Source: Streptomyces sp. SirexAA-E
Lineage (GTDB): Bacteria > Actinomycetota > Actinomycetes > Streptomycetales > Streptomycetaceae
NCBI RefSeq assembly: GCF_000177195.2
Contig: NC_015953.1
Span: 6,386,001 to 6,450,000 of the forward strand
DNA: 64,000 bases
Direction of reading: 5' to 3'
Part shown: piece after piece, positions 8,382 to 17,314 of the stretch
How the letters are laid out: every line of letters begins with the position of its first letter
Numbering within the stretch: position 1 is the stretch's first letter
Notes under the pieces: model-generated
Told to the model about the DNA's origin: nothing
Databases searched by the model: none
What the model saw: only the letters and a program-made list of their open reading frames with translations
Made by a program: the position numbers and the translations under genes

Positions 8382-9218
8382 TCAGCGGGATCGGTCCGCC
8401 CGACCGGCCTCCAGCACCGCCCGTACGTCCCGTACGACACCGGCGGCGGTCTCCACCGCGGCCGCGTCCAGGCCGCGCAGCGCGGAGGTGACACGGTCCG
8501 CGAAACCCGCGGGCGTCCGGGGCAGGGCCGCCGTGGCGGCGAGCGCGCCCTTCTCGTTCAGGCACCAGGTGCGGTGGTGGGCGTGGAGGGACTGGACGAG
8601 GACACCGAAGGCCCTCGACAGGCACAGGGCCACATGGAGGGTGTCACCGGACGGAGCGGACTTGCGGGCGGACGCCACGGAGAAATCGGCCTCCCACACG
8701 GCGTCCGTGAGCGCCCGGCGCAACGGTTCGGGGTAGGTACGCGTCGCTTTCTGAAGGGCCGTCAACTCCCCTGCCGGATCCTGGAGGACGTGAGCCAGGG
8801 CGACCTCCCCGACATAGCAGGGCGACCAGAAGCCCAGCGGATGGCCCGGTTGTACGCCCACCTCGAAGCGGCCCTCACGGCAGTCGGCCCAGACCGATCG
8901 CACCCGGTCCAGGTCCCGCAGGATCCAGTCGACGGCGACCCCGTCCACCGTCAGCCACGCCCCGCCGTCCACCCACGGACCCCAGCCGCCCGGACCCGCC
9001 ACCTCCACGGGAGCCCCGTGGAACTCGGCAGCCAGGGCGGTGAGCCCCGCGAGGTCGGGGGCACCCCGGTAGTAGAGGCCCACGTCCCAGTCGGAGTCGG
9101 GCCGGTGGGAACCGCGGGCACGGCTGCCGCCCAGGACGACGGCTTCGACGCCGGAGACCCGGGTGAGCCGGGCGGCCATGCGGGCGACGGCGGGGGAGGG
9201 GGCGCACGGGCTGTTCAT
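8382..9218 (-). CDS. Nucleotidyltransferase domain protein
   Basis: A 278-aa protein with a minimal pol-beta-type nucleotidyltransferase core: LGGSRARGSHRPDSDWDVGL carries the GS and DxD catalytic elements at about residues 29-48. The C-terminal part is alpha-helical, as in aminoglycoside-type and MNT-like transferases. It would transfer a nucleotide to a small molecule or protein; the target is unknown. I start at ATG 9218 because residues upstream of it lack codon-family sense, although no strong ribosome site is visible. It is divergent from the CrtI-like oxidoreductase at 9305, with which it shares an 86-bp promoter region. No HEPN partner gene is next to it. Confidence 0.75.
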   Translation of the reverse strand: MNSPCAPSPAVARMAARLTRVSGVEAVVLGGSRARGSHRPDSDWDVGLYYRGAPDLAGLTALAAEFHGAPVEVAGPGGWGPWVDGGAWLTVDGVAVDWILRDLDRVRSVWADCREGRFEVGVQPGHPLGFWSPCYVGEVALAHVLQDPAGELTALQKATRTYPEPLRRALTDAVWEADFSVASARKSAPSGDTLHVALCLSRAFGVLVQSLHAHHRTWCLNEKGALAATAALPRTPAGFADRVTSALRGLDAAAVETAAGVVRDVRAVLEAGRADRSR

Positions 9219-9304
9219 CGGGGTGGAGGCTACCCGGGGGCCCGCTGCCGGCGCGCCCGAATATCCTGGAGCCTCAGGCCACCGGCTGACGAAGGAGTCC
9301 GAAG

Positions 9305-10720
9305 GTGCCATCGATGCTGGATGCCGTCGTCGTGGGCGCGGGTCCCAACGGGCTGACCGCCGCTGTCGAACTGGCCCGCCGGGGCTTCGCCGTGGAGGTG
9401 TTCGAGGCCAAGGAGACCGTCGGGGGCGGCTCCCGTACGGAGGAGCTCACCCTTCCCGGCTTCCGCCACGACCCCTGTTCCGCCGTCCACCCGCTGGGAA
9501 TCGGCTCACCGGCCTTCGACGCCATGCCGCTGGCCCGGCACGGTCTGGCATGGCTCCAGCCCGAGCTGGCGCTGGCCCACCCCTTCCCGGACGGCTCCGC
9601 GGCCGTACTCACCCGCTCGGTCGGGGAGAGCGCCATGTCGCTCGGCGCCCAGGACGCCGGGGCCTACCGCCGGACGGTCGCGCCCTACGTCGGGCACTGG
9701 GACACCCTGGCGGAGGACTTCCTGCGCACCCCGTGGGACGGGCTGCCCCGCGACCCGTACCGCTGGATGCGCTTCGGGGTGGACGCGCTCCCGCCCGCGA
9801 CCCTGCTCGCCCGGCGCTTCCGGGGAGCCAAGGCGCGCGGGCTGATCGCCGGGCTCGCCGCGCACGCCATCGCACCCACCAGCGGGATCGCCACCAGCGG
9901 GATCGCCCTGCTCTTCGCGCTCGCCGCGCACGAGAAGGGCTGGCCCGTGCCGCGCGGCGGCTCCCAGGCCATCTCCGACGCCCTGGCCTCCTACCTCCGC
10001 GAGCAGGGCGGCACCATCCGCACGGGCACGGAGGTCAGACGCCTGGACGAGCTCCCGCCCGCCCGCGCCTACATCTTCGACACCTCGCCCACCGCACTCG
10101 CCCGCATCGCCGGACTGGGCAGCGCCTACCGGGGCTACCGGTACGGCGCCTCCTGTTTCAAGATCGATTACGCCCTCTCCGGGCCGGTCCCCTGGACAGC
10201 CGAGGAGGCCCGCAGAGCCGGTACGGTCCACATCGGACCCACCGCGGGGGAGATCGACAGCGCCCTGCACGCCGCCGTGGAGGGGCGCGACCCGAGCGTC
10301 CCCTTCCTGATCACGGCGCAGCCCAGCGTCGTCGACCCCTCACGCGCCCCCGAAGGCCGCCACGTCTTCTGGGTGTACGGACACGTCCCCGCGGGCTGGG
10401 AGGGGGACGCCACCGAGGTCATCGAGCGGCAGCTGGAGCGCTTCGCCCCCGGGTTCCGCGACCTGGTCCTGGCCCGTGCGACCGCCGGCCCGCCCCAACT
10501 CGCCGCGCGCAACGCCAACTACGTCGGCGGGGACATCGCCTCCGGCGCCTTCGCCGGACTCCAGACGGTGATCCGCCCCAAGCTCGCCCGCGTGCCGTAC
10601 GCCACCGCCCACCCGGCGGTCTTCCTCTGCTCCTCGGCCACCCCGCCCGGACCTGGCGTCCACGGCATGTCGGGCCACCACGCGGCGAAGGCGGTCTGGC
10701 GGCGGCTGCGCGCCACGTGA
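9305..10720 (+). CDS. FAD-dependent oxidoreductase, phytoene desaturase (CrtI) family
   Basis: A 471-aa flavoprotein. The N-terminus is a Rossmann FAD site (VVVGAGPNGLTAAVELARRG) followed by FEAKETVGGGSRT; the C-terminus carries the family's closing motif with a glycine-rich FAD contact (GPGVHGMSGHHAAK). It belongs to the broad CrtI/carotenoid-isomerase group found singly in actinomycetes, where it usually does not sit with carotenoid genes, so the substrate is unknown. GTG 9305 is favoured because GAAGGAG lies 7 bp upstream; ATG 9314 is the alternative. It is not in an evident operon. Confidence 0.85.
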   Translation: MPSMLDAVVVGAGPNGLTAAVELARRGFAVEVFEAKETVGGGSRTEELTLPGFRHDPCSAVHPLGIGSPAFDAMPLARHGLAWLQPELALAHPFPDGSAAVLTRSVGESAMSLGAQDAGAYRRTVAPYVGHWDTLAEDFLRTPWDGLPRDPYRWMRFGVDALPPATLLARRFRGAKARGLIAGLAAHAIAPTSGIATSGIALLFALAAHEKGWPVPRGGSQAISDALASYLREQGGTIRTGTEVRRLDELPPARAYIFDTSPTALARIAGLGSAYRGYRYGASCFKIDYALSGPVPWTAEEARRAGTVHIGPTAGEIDSALHAAVEGRDPSVPFLITAQPSVVDPSRAPEGRHVFWVYGHVPAGWEGDATEVIERQLERFAPGFRDLVLARATAGPPQLAARNANYVGGDIASGAFAGLQTVIRPKLARVPYATAHPAVFLCSSATPPGPGVHGMSGHHAAKAVWRRLRAT

Positions 10721-10905
10721 CCGGGCCCCGGCGCCTGACCCGCGGCGGAAACCGCTTGCGGCGCCCGCGCGGTTCGCGGTGCCGTTCCGGCCATGAGCAC
10801 GATCGCGGGGGACGACCGCGGGAGACCGAGGGCGGCGGCGCGTCCCGGTCACCGGCCCGGTGGGGACCGGGTCCGGCCCGTCCCGGCGGCGGATACCCTT
10901 CGCGG

Positions 10906-11607
10906 ATGAGTGAGGAACCCGTGGCGGTGGACGTACGGTTCGACCGGACCGGCCTGGTCGTGGCCCGTGACCCGGACGGGACCTGCCACCTGCCCCGCCG
11001 GGGCCAGGCCCCGGACGGCTCCTGGTGCTCCCTGCCGCCGGCCGAGGCACTGCACGCGCGCCTCCGGCCGACCGGAACAGCCGAGAAGGTGCTGCGCGAC
11101 TGGGTGACCGGCGGACCGACAGGGGCGACGGCCCCCTGGGACGACCCGGCGGCCGTCGCACCGGTGCGGGTACGGGCCGGAGCGGTGGTCCTGCGCGAGG
11201 ACCGGATGCTGCTCATCGGCTTCGAGGAGGACGGGCAGCCGTACTACGAGATCCCGGGCGGCGGGGTCGAGGACGGCGAGAGCGCGCCCGCCGCCGCCGT
11301 CCGGGAGCTGCGCGAGGAGACCGGGCTCCGGGGAGAGGTGGTACGGGAGGTGGCCCGGGTCTGGAAGGACGGCCGGCGTGAGCACTACTTCCTCCTGGCA
11401 GCCGACGGCGACACGGGCGCCCCGGAAGAGCTCGACAACCAGGGCGGCACCCCGGTCTGGATCCCGGTGGACCGGCTGCCCGCCACCCCTCTGTGGCCGC
11501 GACGTCTGGCCTGGCGCATCGCCCACTGGCACACGGCCGGCTGGCCGGAGCGCCCCGCGGAACTCGCCGACTCCATCCACGACTTGGCGGCCGACTGCAC
11601 CTGGTGA
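10906..11607 (+). CDS. Nudix hydrolase
   Basis: A 233-aa pyrophosphohydrolase. The first 80 residues are a poorly conserved N-terminal extension; the Nudix domain covers about 84-200 and contains a complete Nudix box, GGVEDGE to RELREETGL, with the Mg2+-binding glutamates. It would hydrolyse a nucleoside diphosphate linked to another moiety; the substrate cannot be told. The ATG start fits the sequence MSEEPVAVDVRF. The 185 bp before it hold no gene. Confidence 0.87.
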   Translation: MSEEPVAVDVRFDRTGLVVARDPDGTCHLPRRGQAPDGSWCSLPPAEALHARLRPTGTAEKVLRDWVTGGPTGATAPWDDPAAVAPVRVRAGAVVLREDRMLLIGFEEDGQPYYEIPGGGVEDGESAPAAAVRELREETGLRGEVVREVARVWKDGRREHYFLLAADGDTGAPEELDNQGGTPVWIPVDRLPATPLWPRRLAWRIAHWHTAGWPERPAELADSIHDLAADCTW

Positions 11608-11730
11608 GCGCGGCTCGCCCGTACCGGCCGGCAGCGGACGCGTACGGCAGTTCGGAACGGCCCCGGCAGGGCGACGCTGATGTCGGATTTCCGCCAGCCC
11701 CCGGCCCGGGCGGTGACCCATGCTTGAACC

Positions 11731-13203
11731 ATGCACACCGACACCGATCGCTGCGTGCGGGCCGTCCGGTCCAAGGACGCCCGGTTCGACGGCTGGTTCT
11801 TCACCGCCGTCCTGACCACCCGGATCTACTGCCGGCCCAGCTGCCCCGTCGTGCCGCCCAAGGTCCGCAACATGGCCTTCTACCCCAGCGCGGCCGCCTG
11901 CCAGCAGGCCGGATTCCGGGCCTGCAAGCGGTGCCGCCCCGACACGAGCCCCGGATCGCCGGAGTGGAACGTCCGCGCCGACTCCGTCGCCCGGGCCATG
12001 CGCCTCATCCAGGACGGCGTCGTCGACCGGGAGGGCGTGCCCGGCCTCGCCGCGCGGCTCGGCTACTCGGCCCGGCAGATCGAGCGCCAGCTCCTGGCCG
12101 AGCTGGGCGCCGGCCCTCTCGCACTGGCCCGTGCCCAGCGTGCCCAGACGGCCCGCGTCCTCATCGAGACGACGGCGCTCCCGATGGCCGAGGTCGCGCT
12201 CGCCGCCGGATTCTCCTCCATCCGCACGTTCAACGACACCGTGCGCGAGGTGTTCGCCCTGACACCGGGGGAGCTGCGCACCAGGGCCGCCCGGGGTGCC
12301 GGTACGCCGCACACCCCGGGCGTGATCGCCCTGCGGCTGCCCTACCGGGCCCCGCTCCGGCCCGGCAACCTCTTCGGGCACCTCGCCGCGACCGCCGTCC
12401 CCGGCGTCGAGGAGTGGCGTGACGGCGCCTACCGCCGGACGCTCACCCTGCCGCACGGACACGGCATCGTGGCGCTCTCCCCGCAGCCCGGCCACATCGC
12501 CTGCCGGCTCTCCCTCACCGACCCCCGCGACCTCACCCAGGCCATCAGCCGGTGCCGCAGACTGCTCGACCTCGACGCCGATCCGGTCGCCGTCGACGAG
12601 GAGCTGCGGGCCGACCCGCTGCTCGCCCCGCTCGTCGAGGCGGCCCCCGGACGGAGGGTGCCGAGGACGGTCGACGCGGCGGAGTTCGCCGTACGCGCGG
12701 TGCTCGGCCAGCAGGTGTCCACGGCCGCCGCCCGCACCCACGCGGCCCGGCTCGTCGCCGCCCACGGGGTGCCGGTCGAGGACCCGGAGGGCGGACTCAC
12801 CCACCTCTTCCCGGCCCCCGACGCGCTGGCCGGACTCGACCCCGAGGCGCTCGCCCTGCCCCGCAGCCGCCGCGCCACACTCACCACCCTGGTGGCCGCC
12901 CTCGCGGACGGGTCCCTGAGGCTGGGCGAGGGCACCGACCGGGACGAGGCCCGGGCCGGGCTGAGCGCCCTGCCCGGATTCGGACCCTGGACCGTCGAGG
13001 TCATCGCGATGCGCGCCCTCGGCGACCCGGACGCCTTCCTCCCCACCGACCTCGGGATCCGCAAGGCGGCCCGGCACCTCGGCCTCCCGTCGACCCCGGC
13101 GGCCCTCACCGCGCGCGCCACGCGGTGGCGCCCCTGGCGCGCGTACGCCGTGCAGTACCTGTGGACCGTCGACGACCATCCCATCAACCACCTGCCCGCC
13201 TGA
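11731..13203 (+). CDS. alkA: AdaA-AlkA fusion: methyl-acceptor/AraC regulator with 3-methyladenine DNA glycosylase
   Basis: A 490-aa adaptive-response protein combining two repair functions. Residues 1-75 are the Ada zinc domain with all four cysteines (C34, C38, C65, C68), where one Cys accepts a methyl group from DNA phosphotriesters. Residues about 80-180 form an AraC-type helix-turn-helix pair. Residues about 195-310 match AlkA_N, and 320-480 the HhH-GPD glycosylase, with the hairpin LPGFGPWTVEVIAMRALG and the catalytic Asp in PTDLGIRK. It should sense alkylation, activate transcription and excise alkylated bases. The ogt gene starts 16 bp downstream, so base excision and direct reversal are co-expressed. 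The promoter region is short, and autoregulation is expected from the family. Confidence 0.93.
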   Translation: MHTDTDRCVRAVRSKDARFDGWFFTAVLTTRIYCRPSCPVVPPKVRNMAFYPSAAACQQAGFRACKRCRPDTSPGSPEWNVRADSVARAMRLIQDGVVDREGVPGLAARLGYSARQIERQLLAELGAGPLALARAQRAQTARVLIETTALPMAEVALAAGFSSIRTFNDTVREVFALTPGELRTRAARGAGTPHTPGVIALRLPYRAPLRPGNLFGHLAATAVPGVEEWRDGAYRRTLTLPHGHGIVALSPQPGHIACRLSLTDPRDLTQAISRCRRLLDLDADPVAVDEELRADPLLAPLVEAAPGRRVPRTVDAAEFAVRAVLGQQVSTAAARTHAARLVAAHGVPVEDPEGGLTHLFPAPDALAGLDPEALALPRSRRATLTTLVAALADGSLRLGEGTDRDEARAGLSALPGFGPWTVEVIAMRALGDPDAFLPTDLGIRKAARHLGLPSTPAALTARATRWRPWRAYAVQYLWTVDDHPINHLPA

Positions 13204-13219
13204 GCCCCGAGGACACGCC

Positions 13220-13735
13220 ATGACCACCACCACACCCACCCGGCACCACACGGCCGTCGACAGCCCGTACGGGCCGCTCACCCTGGTCGCCGACGACGGC
13301 GTCCTGGCCGGCCTCTACATGACCGAGCAGCGGCACCGCCCGCCCGAGGAGACCTTCGGCATCCCGGACCCGGGGCCCTTCGCCGAAACCGTCCGCCAGC
13401 TGGACGCCTACTTCGCCGGCGACCTCACGGACTTCGACCTGCCGCTGCGTCTGGAGGGCACACCCTTCCAGCGCAGCGTCTGGGCCGAGCTCCGACGCAT
13501 CCCGTACGGAGAGACCCGCTCCTACGGCGAGCTCGCCGAACGCCTCGGCAAGCCCGGGGCCTCCCGCGCGGTCGGCCTCGCCAACGGCAAGAACCCGGTC
13601 GGCATCATCGTCCCCTGCCACCGCGTCATCGGAGCCTCCGGCGGCCTCACCGGCTACGGCGGCGGGCTGGAGCGCAAGCAGCGGCTGCTCGCCTTCGAGC
13701 GGGGAACGGACGACGCCGTACCGGCCCTGTTCTGA
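13220..13735 (+). CDS. ogt: Methylated-DNA--protein-cysteine methyltransferase
   Basis: A 171-aa suicide repair enzyme that moves the alkyl group from O6-alkylguanine or O4-alkylthymine to its own C133 in the IVPCHRVIG motif. The recognition helix and arginine finger region (GLANGKNPVGIIVPCHRV) are intact. It follows the AdaA-AlkA fusion after 16 bp and forms an alkylation-repair operon with it. The transcript ends in a hairpin that includes the stop codon (13715-13748). Confidence 0.95.
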   Translation: MTTTTPTRHHTAVDSPYGPLTLVADDGVLAGLYMTEQRHRPPEETFGIPDPGPFAETVRQLDAYFAGDLTDFDLPLRLEGTPFQRSVWAELRRIPYGETRSYGELAERLGKPGASRAVGLANGKNPVGIIVPCHRVIGASGGLTGYGGGLERKQRLLAFERGTDDAVPALF

Positions 13736-13748
13736 GGGCCGGTACGGC
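13715..13748. terminator. Hairpin terminator overlapping the ogt stop
   Basis: Arms GCCGTACCGGCCC (13715-13727) and GGGCCGGTACGGC (13736-13748) pair perfectly over an 8-nt loop. The hairpin serves both ogt and the convergent transporter gene. Confidence 0.75.
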
Positions 13749-13759
13749 GCGGGGCGCGG

Positions 13760-14344
13760 TCAGCCGACGAAGATCTCGGCCACCGTCCAGATCGCCAGCC
13801 CGAGCATGCACAGACCGCCGATGCGCTGCACGGTCTTCAGCGGCACCCGCTTGGCGATGAAACGCCCCGCCAGCAGCGCCAGCGCGGACACCGACATCAG
13901 GGCCGCGGCCGACCCGATCGCGGTGGACCAGGCGCCGTTGCTCGCGGCGAGGTTCGCGGTGGTGATCTGTGTCAGGTCGCCCCACTCGCTGATGAACACC
14001 GCCATGAAGGCGGTCGAGTAGACCGGCAGGAAGCCGGTCACGGTCTTGACCTCGCCGTCCTCGTCCTCGTCGCCCCCGTCCCCGCGCAGCAGCATGAACG
14101 CGCCGAAGGCGAAGAGGGCGGCCGAGACGAGCTTGACGATCCAGTCGGGCAGCAGGCCGAGCAGCCCGCCCGCTCCGACCGCGATGGCCACATGCACGAG
14201 GAACGCGGAGGACGTGCCGAACCACACGTAGAGCGGGCGCATGCGCGTACCCATGGCCAACGAGGCGAACATCGTCTTGTCGGGGAGCTCCGCGAGGAAG
14301 ATCAGCCCGAAGGCGGTGAGGATCGCCAGGAGGTCGAGATGCAT
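13760..14344 (-). CDS. TMEM165/GDT1 family cation transporter (UPF0016), probable Mn2+ exporter
   Basis: A 194-aa membrane protein with six hydrophobic segments in two homologous halves. Each half carries a form of the family's acidic signature: FLAELPDKTMFA (about residues 16-27) and FISEWGDLTQITT (about 118-130). A charged cytoplasmic loop rich in Asp/Glu (GDGGDEDEDGE) separates the halves. Family members move Mn2+ or Ca2+ against H+. The ATG at 14344 is chosen because the frame upstream lies in the leader, which contains a Mn2+-sensing riboswitch (14470-14570); the regulator and the family agree on manganese export. Confidence 0.9.
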   Translation of the reverse strand: MHLDLLAILTAFGLIFLAELPDKTMFASLAMGTRMRPLYVWFGTSSAFLVHVAIAVGAGGLLGLLPDWIVKLVSAALFAFGAFMLLRGDGGDEDEDGEVKTVTGFLPVYSTAFMAVFISEWGDLTQITTANLAASNGAWSTAIGSAAALMSVSALALLAGRFIAKRVPLKTVQRIGGLCMLGLAIWTVAEIFVG

Positions 14345-14469
14345 TCCGGGTGGCTTTCTGTGAGAGCCGGGCCCGGGCCGTTCGCGAAGTGCCGTCAGGC
14401 TTCCTCGGAGGACCACTCGGCCCGGCATGACGGCAGCACCCGCGGGACGCGGGGTCTGTCATACCTGAC

Positions 14470-14570
14470 CGAAGGTCTCGCCCGCCCGCACACGAGGTGC
14501 GGGCCCGGCCACCGGGAACCCGGGGGCTCCAGTGTGTCGACGACCGGTTTGCGGGGCTACTCCCCTTCGC
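14470..14570 (-). ncRNA. yybP-ykoY (Mn2+-sensing) riboswitch
   Basis: On the minus strand the leader contains the two hallmark blocks of this aptamer: GCGAAGGGGAGTAGCCCC (5' end near 14570) and, about 75 nt later, GGCGAGACCTTCGG (ending near 14470). CGAAGG and CCTTCG pair as P1; the GGGGAGTAG and GGCGAGACC loops are the conserved parts that clasp the metal. Between them lies a variable GC-rich stem (CCCGCACCTCGTGTGCGGG). The aptamer ends about 125 nt before the GDT1-family start, leaving room for an expression platform. It is a classic partner of this transporter family. Confidence 0.85.
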
Positions 14571-14670
14571 AGCCCTCCACATTACCCCAACCGAGGGCCC
14601 GTCCGACCTGCGGGGACCGCTCGGTACAGTCCACGGTGTCCGTCCACGCCGTCCTTGGAGTCAGCCCCGC

Positions 14671-15090
14671 ATGAGCCGCCGCACCCGCAGGGCAGCCGCC
14701 GCCGCACCGGGCCCGTCCCGGCCCACCGTCAGTGTCTGCCGGGGCTGCTGCTGCGGTACGCCGAAGATCCCCGGTGTCGACCACGCCGGCCAGCTCGCGC
14801 AGCTGCACGCGTCGCTGGACGAGTGCGCCACCGTACGCGCCGTGGAGTGCCTGGACGCCTGCGAGCACGGCAACGTGATCGTCGTCCAGCCGTCCGCCGA
14901 GGGACGCCGGGCAGGCGGCCGCCCGGTCTGGCTGGGACTGGTCAACGACCCGGCCGCGCTCGCCGACATCACCGCCTGGGCGCGGGACGGCGGGCCGGGA
15001 CTGGCGGACCCGCCGGCGATCCTGGAGCTGTACGTGTTCACCCCCTCGCGGCGGATCAGAGAGGGCCTCGAAGGCGGCGGCAAGGGCTGA
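14671..15090 (+). CDS. (2Fe-2S) ferredoxin domain protein, thioredoxin-like fold
   Basis: A 139-aa small redox protein. Cysteines in VCRGCCCGT (about residues 22-30) and ECLDACEHGN (about 59-68) match the spacing of thioredoxin-fold 2Fe-2S ferredoxins. It should carry electrons or bind an Fe-S cluster in the cytoplasm; the partner is unknown. The first 18 residues are basic and proline-rich. ATG 14671 is preceded by TTGGAG about 11 bp upstream. It is divergent from the riboswitch leader and has no operon partner. Confidence 0.75.
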   Translation: MSRRTRRAAAAAPGPSRPTVSVCRGCCCGTPKIPGVDHAGQLAQLHASLDECATVRAVECLDACEHGNVIVVQPSAEGRRAGGRPVWLGLVNDPAALADITAWARDGGPGLADPPAILELYVFTPSRRIREGLEGGGKG

Positions 15091-15185
15091 GCACCGCTCC
15101 GTCAGGGCGACGCCCTCGCCGCGAACCGTTCCGGCGGGGCGCGATCGCATTCCGGAGCAGCCGCCCGGCCCGGCCCGCAGGGCCG

Positions 15186-15683
15186 TCAGCGCGGACCGAC
15201 GGGTACGCCGTCCTCCAACTCCACCGCCCCCGCACCCGAGTCCAGCACCTCCAGCGCCGCCCCGACCCGCGACCCCAGCCGACCGGGCAGATGGCCGGCC
15301 AGGTCGGCGCGGTCCACCAGGCGCCAGGACAGGAGCTCCTCCTCCTGGAGCCGGATCGCGCCGAGCTGTTCCTCGGAGAGCACCCCGCCGTCGTACAGGT
15401 ACGCGGCGATCGGCGGGCGTCCCGGCCCGCGCGCCCAGTCCACCGCGAGCAGCCGCCCCGGTTCGATGTCCAGCCCGATCTCCTCCGCCGTCTCCCGGCG
15501 GGCGCCCTGCCGGGGGCCCTCGCCCGTGTCGGACTCGATCGTGCCGCCGGGCAGCGCCCAGCCGTCCCGGTAGTTGGGTTCGACGAGCAGGATCCGTCCC
15601 CGCGCGTCCCGGAAGAGGGTGGCGGCGGCGGACAGGATCCGGGGCAGCCCCGCGATGTACGTGGCGTAGTCAGAGGTGGTCAC
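15186..15683 (-). CDS. Nudix hydrolase
   Basis: A 165-aa protein starting at GTG 15683. The domain fills the whole protein: ATLFRDARGRILLVEPNY, then PGGTIESDTGEGPRQGARRE and TAEEIGLDI. The Nudix box has two extra residues (SD) before the GE step compared with the standard spacing, but RE..EE.G is intact. The substrate is unknown. It is divergent from glycerate kinase, 103 bp away. Confidence 0.85.
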   Translation of the reverse strand: MTTSDYATYIAGLPRILSAAATLFRDARGRILLVEPNYRDGWALPGGTIESDTGEGPRQGARRETAEEIGLDIEPGRLLAVDWARGPGRPPIAAYLYDGGVLSEEQLGAIRLQEEELLSWRLVDRADLAGHLPGRLGSRVGAALEVLDSGAGAVELEDGVPVGPR

Positions 15684-15786
15684 GGGGGAAGCCTATGCGC
15701 GCTCGCGGACAGGCATGGGCAGACCGGGGTTGGTCCCGATAGGGTCGGGGCGGCGCGACTGCCTGTTCGAAAGCAAGGGATACAAG

Positions 15787-16920
15787 GTGACGGACGGAGC
15801 AGTGATCGATACCGCCCGCGTGCTCGTCGCGGCGGACAAGTTCAAGGGCTCGCTCACGGCCGTGCAGGTCGCGGAGCGGGTGACGGCCGGGCTGCGGCGC
15901 GTCGTCCCCGGGGTACGGGTGGAGACCCTGCCCGTCGCGGACGGCGGCGACGGCACGGTCGCGGCGGCGGTGGCCGCCGGATTCGAACGCCGGGAGGCGC
16001 GGGTGACCGGGCCGCTCGGGACCCCGGTGACGGCCGCCTACGCGGTGCGCTCGACCACGGCCGTGGTCGAGATGGCGGAGGCCTCGGGCCTCCAGCACCT
16101 CCCGGCGGGGGAGTTCGCCCCGCTGACGGCCACCACGTACGGCTCCGGGGAGCTGCTGCGGGCCGCACTGGACGCGGGGGCCCGGACCATCGTGTTCGGG
16201 GTCGGCGGCAGCGCCACGACGGACGGCGGCGCGGGCATGCTCACCGCGCTCGGAGCCCGCCTCCTGGACGCGGACGGCAAGCCCGTGGGTCCCGGCGGCG
16301 CCGCCCTCGCCGGCCTGGCCGAGGCCGACCTCTCGGGGCTCGACCAGAGGCTCGCGGACGTCGACCTGGTCCTGGCCAGCGACGTGGACAACCCGCTGAC
16401 CGGCCCGAAGGGCGCCCCCGAGGTGTACGGGCGTCAGAAGGGCGCCACCGAGGACGACATCGCGGTCCTCGACGCGGCCCTCTCCCACTACGCGTCCCTG
16501 CTGGGACCCGACCACGCCGAACTGCCCGGAGCGGGCGCCGCCGGAGGCATCGGATACGGCGCCCTGGTCGCCCTGGGCGCACGCTTCCGGCCCGGCATCG
16601 AGGTCATGCTCGACGTCCTGGGCTTCGCCCCGGCGCTCGCCCGGGCCACCCTGGTCATCACCGGCGAGGGCTCGCTCGACGAGCAGACCCTGCACGGCAA
16701 GGCACCGGCGGGGGTGGCCGCCGCCGCACGGGAGGCGGGCGTGGAGGCCGTCGCGGTCTGCGGACGTCTCGCCCTGCCGCCGGAGGCCCTGGGCAGGGCC
16801 GGCATCCGGCGGGCCTACGCCCTGACGGAGCTGGAAAGCGACCCGGCACTCTGCATGGCCCAGGCCGGCCCCCTCCTGGAACGCGCGGCCGAGGCGATCG
16901 CCCGCGACTTCCTGCTCTGA
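15787..16920 (+). CDS. glxK: Glycerate kinase
   Basis: A 377-aa enzyme of the GlxK/GarK family that phosphorylates D-glycerate with ATP and so links glyoxylate/glycerate metabolism to glycolysis. Family blocks are clear: VLVAADKFKGSLTAVQVAER at the N-terminus, PVADGGDGT near residue 54, FGVGGSATTDGGAGM near 138 and the ATP-site region VITGEGSLDEQTLHGKAP near 290. GTG 15787 is chosen because AAGGGA lies 6 bp upstream. It could use glyoxylate-derived glycerate from the ethylmalonyl-CoA route encoded elsewhere in this window, but nothing links them in sequence. A hairpin lies 40 bp downstream. Confidence 0.93.
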   Translation: MTDGAVIDTARVLVAADKFKGSLTAVQVAERVTAGLRRVVPGVRVETLPVADGGDGTVAAAVAAGFERREARVTGPLGTPVTAAYAVRSTTAVVEMAEASGLQHLPAGEFAPLTATTYGSGELLRAALDAGARTIVFGVGGSATTDGGAGMLTALGARLLDADGKPVGPGGAALAGLAEADLSGLDQRLADVDLVLASDVDNPLTGPKGAPEVYGRQKGATEDDIAVLDAALSHYASLLGPDHAELPGAGAAGGIGYGALVALGARFRPGIEVMLDVLGFAPALARATLVITGEGSLDEQTLHGKAPAGVAAAAREAGVEAVAVCGRLALPPEALGRAGIRRAYALTELESDPALCMAQAGPLLERAAEAIARDFLL

Positions 16921-16960
16921 CATCGGCGACCTCCTGCTCTGACACCGGCGAAGGACGTAC

Positions 16961-16990
16961 GGCAGGGGCGGACCGCCGCCCGCCCCTGCC
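16961..16990 (+). terminator. Hairpin terminator after glycerate kinase
   Basis: GGCAGGGGCGG (16961-16971) pairs with CCGCCCCTGCC (16980-16990) over an 8-nt loop. Confidence 0.7.
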
Positions 16991-17314
16991 ACCGGGAGCC
17001 CGGCGCACGCCCCGGGCGTGTCCCTCCGCCCCGCCGCACTTCGACCACGCCGTCGGCCTCCGCACCCGCGGCTCCCCGCCTCGCGCCCTGCCCTCGCACG
17101 GACGCACCCCGATTGGCGGCCGAGCCGGTCATGACCGGTGAGGATGCCACCGGCCGCCTCCGGGCGCGACCGGTCCCGCCCTCTCTGTGCGCGTGCACAA
17201 CGGCGCCGTCCCCCCACTGGTCGACCGCAGCGAGTGCGCCCCGGGCCGTGGACCTCCGCCGCGCCCCCTGCTGGTCTGTGGCACCACGACGACCAGCCGG
17301 AAGGAGGAGGACGC
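16991..17314. other. Intergenic leader of the HAAT importer operon
   Basis: No credible gene is seen. The last 100 bp contain the operon's leader and an AAGGAGGAGG ribosome site (17301-17310). I cannot pick out a confident promoter. Confidence 0.4.

Noticed and set aside
8382..9218. HEPN-MNT toxin-antitoxin system
   Set aside because: The nucleotidyltransferase motif is present, but the protein is longer than MNT antitoxins and no HEPN gene is adjacent.
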